Of a stretch of 7,615 nucleotides of DNA, positions 6,235 to 7,615 are shown in pieces. Where the stretch lies: the NCBI GenBank assembly GCA_009924765.1, contig RFQW01000066.1, forward strand, positions 1 to 7,615, written 5' to 3'. The notes beneath the pieces are model-generated. The model was given only the letters and a program-made list of their open reading frames with translations. It ran no database searches and was not told the origin of the DNA. Numbering within the stretch: the first letter of the stretch is position 1; the number at the start of each line of letters is the position of its first letter. Source of the stretch: Planctomycetota bacterium (GTDB taxonomy: Bacteria; Planctomycetota; Phycisphaerae; Phycisphaerales; SM1A02). The position numbers were made by a program, and so were the translations under genes.

Positions 6235-6912
6235 ATGCCGCGACTCTTCATCTACATCGGACTCATCCTGCTGCTCTGCCTGCTGATCCCGCCGGCGGTG
6301 ATCGCGCGCGTGCGTGCCACGCCCAATCCGTCGCTGCCGATCCACATCATCCAGGACATGGCCTTCCAGGCGAAGTTCAAGACGCAGGCCGTGAACCCGC
6401 TCTTCGCGGATCGACGCACCATGCGACCGCCGGTGGAGAACGCGGTCGCCCGCGGCGAGACGTACCTGGACACGCACCTGTACGACGGCGTGATCAATGG
6501 CCAGTGGGCGGCCACGCTGCCTGCGCAGGTGCCGCTGACCATGGCCACCCTGCAGCATGGCCAGCAGCGCTTCAACATCTACTGCTCGGTGTGCCACGGC
6601 GAGAGCGGCGCCGGCGACGGTCTGGTGAACCAGAAGGCCATGGAACTGGTCGCCAACACCAACGGTCCGGTGAACGGCACCGTGTGGGTGCAGGCCAAGA
6701 ACCTGGTGAACGACGAGACGGTGACCGTGCAGCCGGTGGGCCAGGTGTTCAGCACCATCACCCATGGCATCCGCAACATGGCGGGCTATGGCAGCCAGAT
6801 TCCGGTCGAGGACCGCTGGGCCATCGCCGCGTACGTGAAGACCCTGCAACGAAGTCAGAACGCGCGTCCCTCGGACGTGCCGGCCGGCATCAAGCTGGCG
6901 GAGGCGAAGTGA
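6235..6912 (+). CDS. actE: ActE, monohaem cytochrome c subunit of ACIII
   Basis: A 225-residue cytochrome c with one haem motif, C117-S-V-C120-H121, and a likely axial methionine M182 in IRNMAGYGSQIP. The C-terminal block DRWAIAAYVKTLQRSQNA (193-210) is typical of ActE. Residues 5-24 form a hydrophobic N-terminal helix. C15 is preceded by LLL and does not make a lipobox, so a membrane-anchored rather than lipidated protein is more likely. The region between the haem motif and the methionine (about 130-171) looks longer than in ActE proteins I recall and carries ELVANTNGPVNGTVWVQ in place of the usual short PPSxH-like segment. The ATG follows the actD stop by one base, with GGAGG at 6224-6228 spaced 6 nt. 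The protein is expected in the periplasm, taking electrons from the complex and passing them to an oxidase or a soluble carrier. Confidence 0.94.
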   Translation: MPRLFIYIGLILLLCLLIPPAVIARVRATPNPSLPIHIIQDMAFQAKFKTQAVNPLFADRRTMRPPVENAVARGETYLDTHLYDGVINGQWAATLPAQVPLTMATLQHGQQRFNIYCSVCHGESGAGDGLVNQKAMELVANTNGPVNGTVWVQAKNLVNDETVTVQPVGQVFSTITHGIRNMAGYGSQIPVEDRWAIAAYVKTLQRSQNARPSDVPAGIKLAEAK

Positions 6913-6913
6913 C

Positions 6914-7615
6914 ATGGCGCATGCAGCAAGTGCATCGCAGTTTCCGGCGTCCGTGATCGGTGGCGAGCGTCTCGTGCCACGCGCACGCATGCTGCAGGTG
7001 GCGGGCTTCGCGTTCATCGCGGGCGGCATCGCGCTGGGCTGGCGTGGCAACGACGGCTTCCTGCTGAAGGCGTGGTTGCAGGCGTGGATCTTCGGCGTGT
7101 CACTGTGCCTGGGCGCGCTGTTCTTCACCTTCATCCAGCACCTGGTGCGTGCGGGCTGGAGCGTGGTGGTGCGTCGCCCCGCCGAGGCCATCGCGGGCAA
7201 CCTGCAGTGGCTGTGGCTGGGATTCCTGCCCTTCGTGCTGCTGTGGTGGCAGGGTCGTCTGGACGTGATCTTCCCGTGGGCGAACCTGGAGCACCTGAAG
7301 CAGGTCGATGCGGCCGAGGCCGCGAACGTGGCCAAGAAGGCTGCCTTCCTGAACGTGGGCTTCTTCATGATCCGCGCCACCGTGTATCTGGTGGTGTGGG
7401 CGGTGCTCGCGCGATTCTTCGTGGGCAACTCGGCCCGGCAGGATCGTGATGGCGCCATCGAGCACTCGCAGCGCATGTCGAAGTGGGCGGGCCCTGCGGC
7501 CATCCTGTTCGGCATCACCACCACCTTCGCGGCCTTCGACTGGATCATGAGCCTGAACCCGGTGTGGTTCAGCACCATGTTCGGCGTGTACTTCTTCGCG
7601 GCCTGCTGCGCCGGC
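6914..7615 (+). CDS. actF: ActF, second NrfD-like membrane subunit of ACIII (partial, 3' end outside window)
   Basis: An open frame runs from the ATG at 6914 to the window edge, giving 234 residues without a stop. Full-length ActF is roughly 400-450 residues, so about half is present. Hydrophobic helices are visible near 27-43, 57-79, 97-112, 145-170 and 194-214. The segment FDWIMSLNPVWFSTMFGVYF (208-227) is a hallmark ActF motif. ActF is an NrfD-family paralogue of ActC and forms the other half of the membrane core; it is not thought to carry the main quinol site but has been proposed to take part in proton transfer. The start follows the actE stop by one base, with GGAGG at 6900-6904 spaced 9 nt, inside the end of actE. 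The residue 1-20 segment is short and polar. In other genomes cytochrome oxidase genes often follow this gene; that cannot be seen here. Confidence 0.93.
   Translation, partial: MAHAASASQFPASVIGGERLVPRARMLQVAGFAFIAGGIALGWRGNDGFLLKAWLQAWIFGVSLCLGALFFTFIQHLVRAGWSVVVRRPAEAIAGNLQWLWLGFLPFVLLWWQGRLDVIFPWANLEHLKQVDAAEAANVAKKAAFLNVGFFMIRATVYLVVWAVLARFFVGNSARQDRDGAIEHSQRMSKWAGPAAILFGITTTFAAFDWIMSLNPVWFSTMFGVYFFAACCAG

Noticed and set aside
4053..6251. A 732-codon open frame on the - strand across actC and actD
   Set aside because: It is an antisense shadow of GC-rich coding sequence: its translation is His/Arg/Gln-rich low-complexity with no domain, and it spans several well-recognised + strand genes.
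6133..7578. A 481-codon - strand open frame across actE and actF
   Set aside because: It is antisense to well-supported subunits and no protein family is recognisable.

Overview
The window carries one co-directional gene cluster, all on the + strand: the alternative complex III (ACIII, Act) operon in the canonical order actA-actB-actC-actD-actE-actF. ACIII is a membrane quinol:electron-acceptor oxidoreductase that replaces the cytochrome bc1 complex in many bacteria. It passes electrons from quinol to c-type cytochromes or directly to a haem-copper oxidase. No unrelated gene, RNA gene, mobile element or CRISPR array was found.

Layout: positions 1-132 are a short leader with a weak promoter candidate and a perfect 8-bp inverted repeat. 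Then follow actA (133-786, pentahaem cytochrome c), actB (774-4101, molybdopterin-oxidoreductase-like domain plus iron-sulfur domain, broken by a frame change near 2460-2505), actC (4098-5591, NrfD-like membrane subunit), actD (5619-6233, DUF3341 membrane subunit), actE (6235-6912, monohaem cytochrome c) and actF (6914 to the window end, second NrfD-like subunit, cut off by the window). The genes overlap or are separated by 27 nt or less, so a single translationally coupled transcript is likely.

How they work together (family knowledge): ActC, probably with ActF, forms the quinol-reacting and possibly ion-translocating membrane core. Electrons pass through the Fe-S clusters of ActB to the haems of ActA and ActE and on to a terminal acceptor. 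ActD is a small scaffold subunit. All haem motifs (five in ActA, one in ActE) and all 15 Fe-S cysteines of ActB are present, so the system looks functional apart from the actB frame break.

Organism: DNA is GC-rich with strong G/C third-position preference. The Act operon is typical of Planctomycetota, Bacteroidota/Rhodothermota, Gemmatimonadota, Acidobacteriota, Myxococcota and relatives. The GC-rich codons and the longer ActE variant suggest Planctomycetota to me, but this is a low-confidence guess. The main item to check is the actB frameshift. I did not find a convincing undescribed system here.
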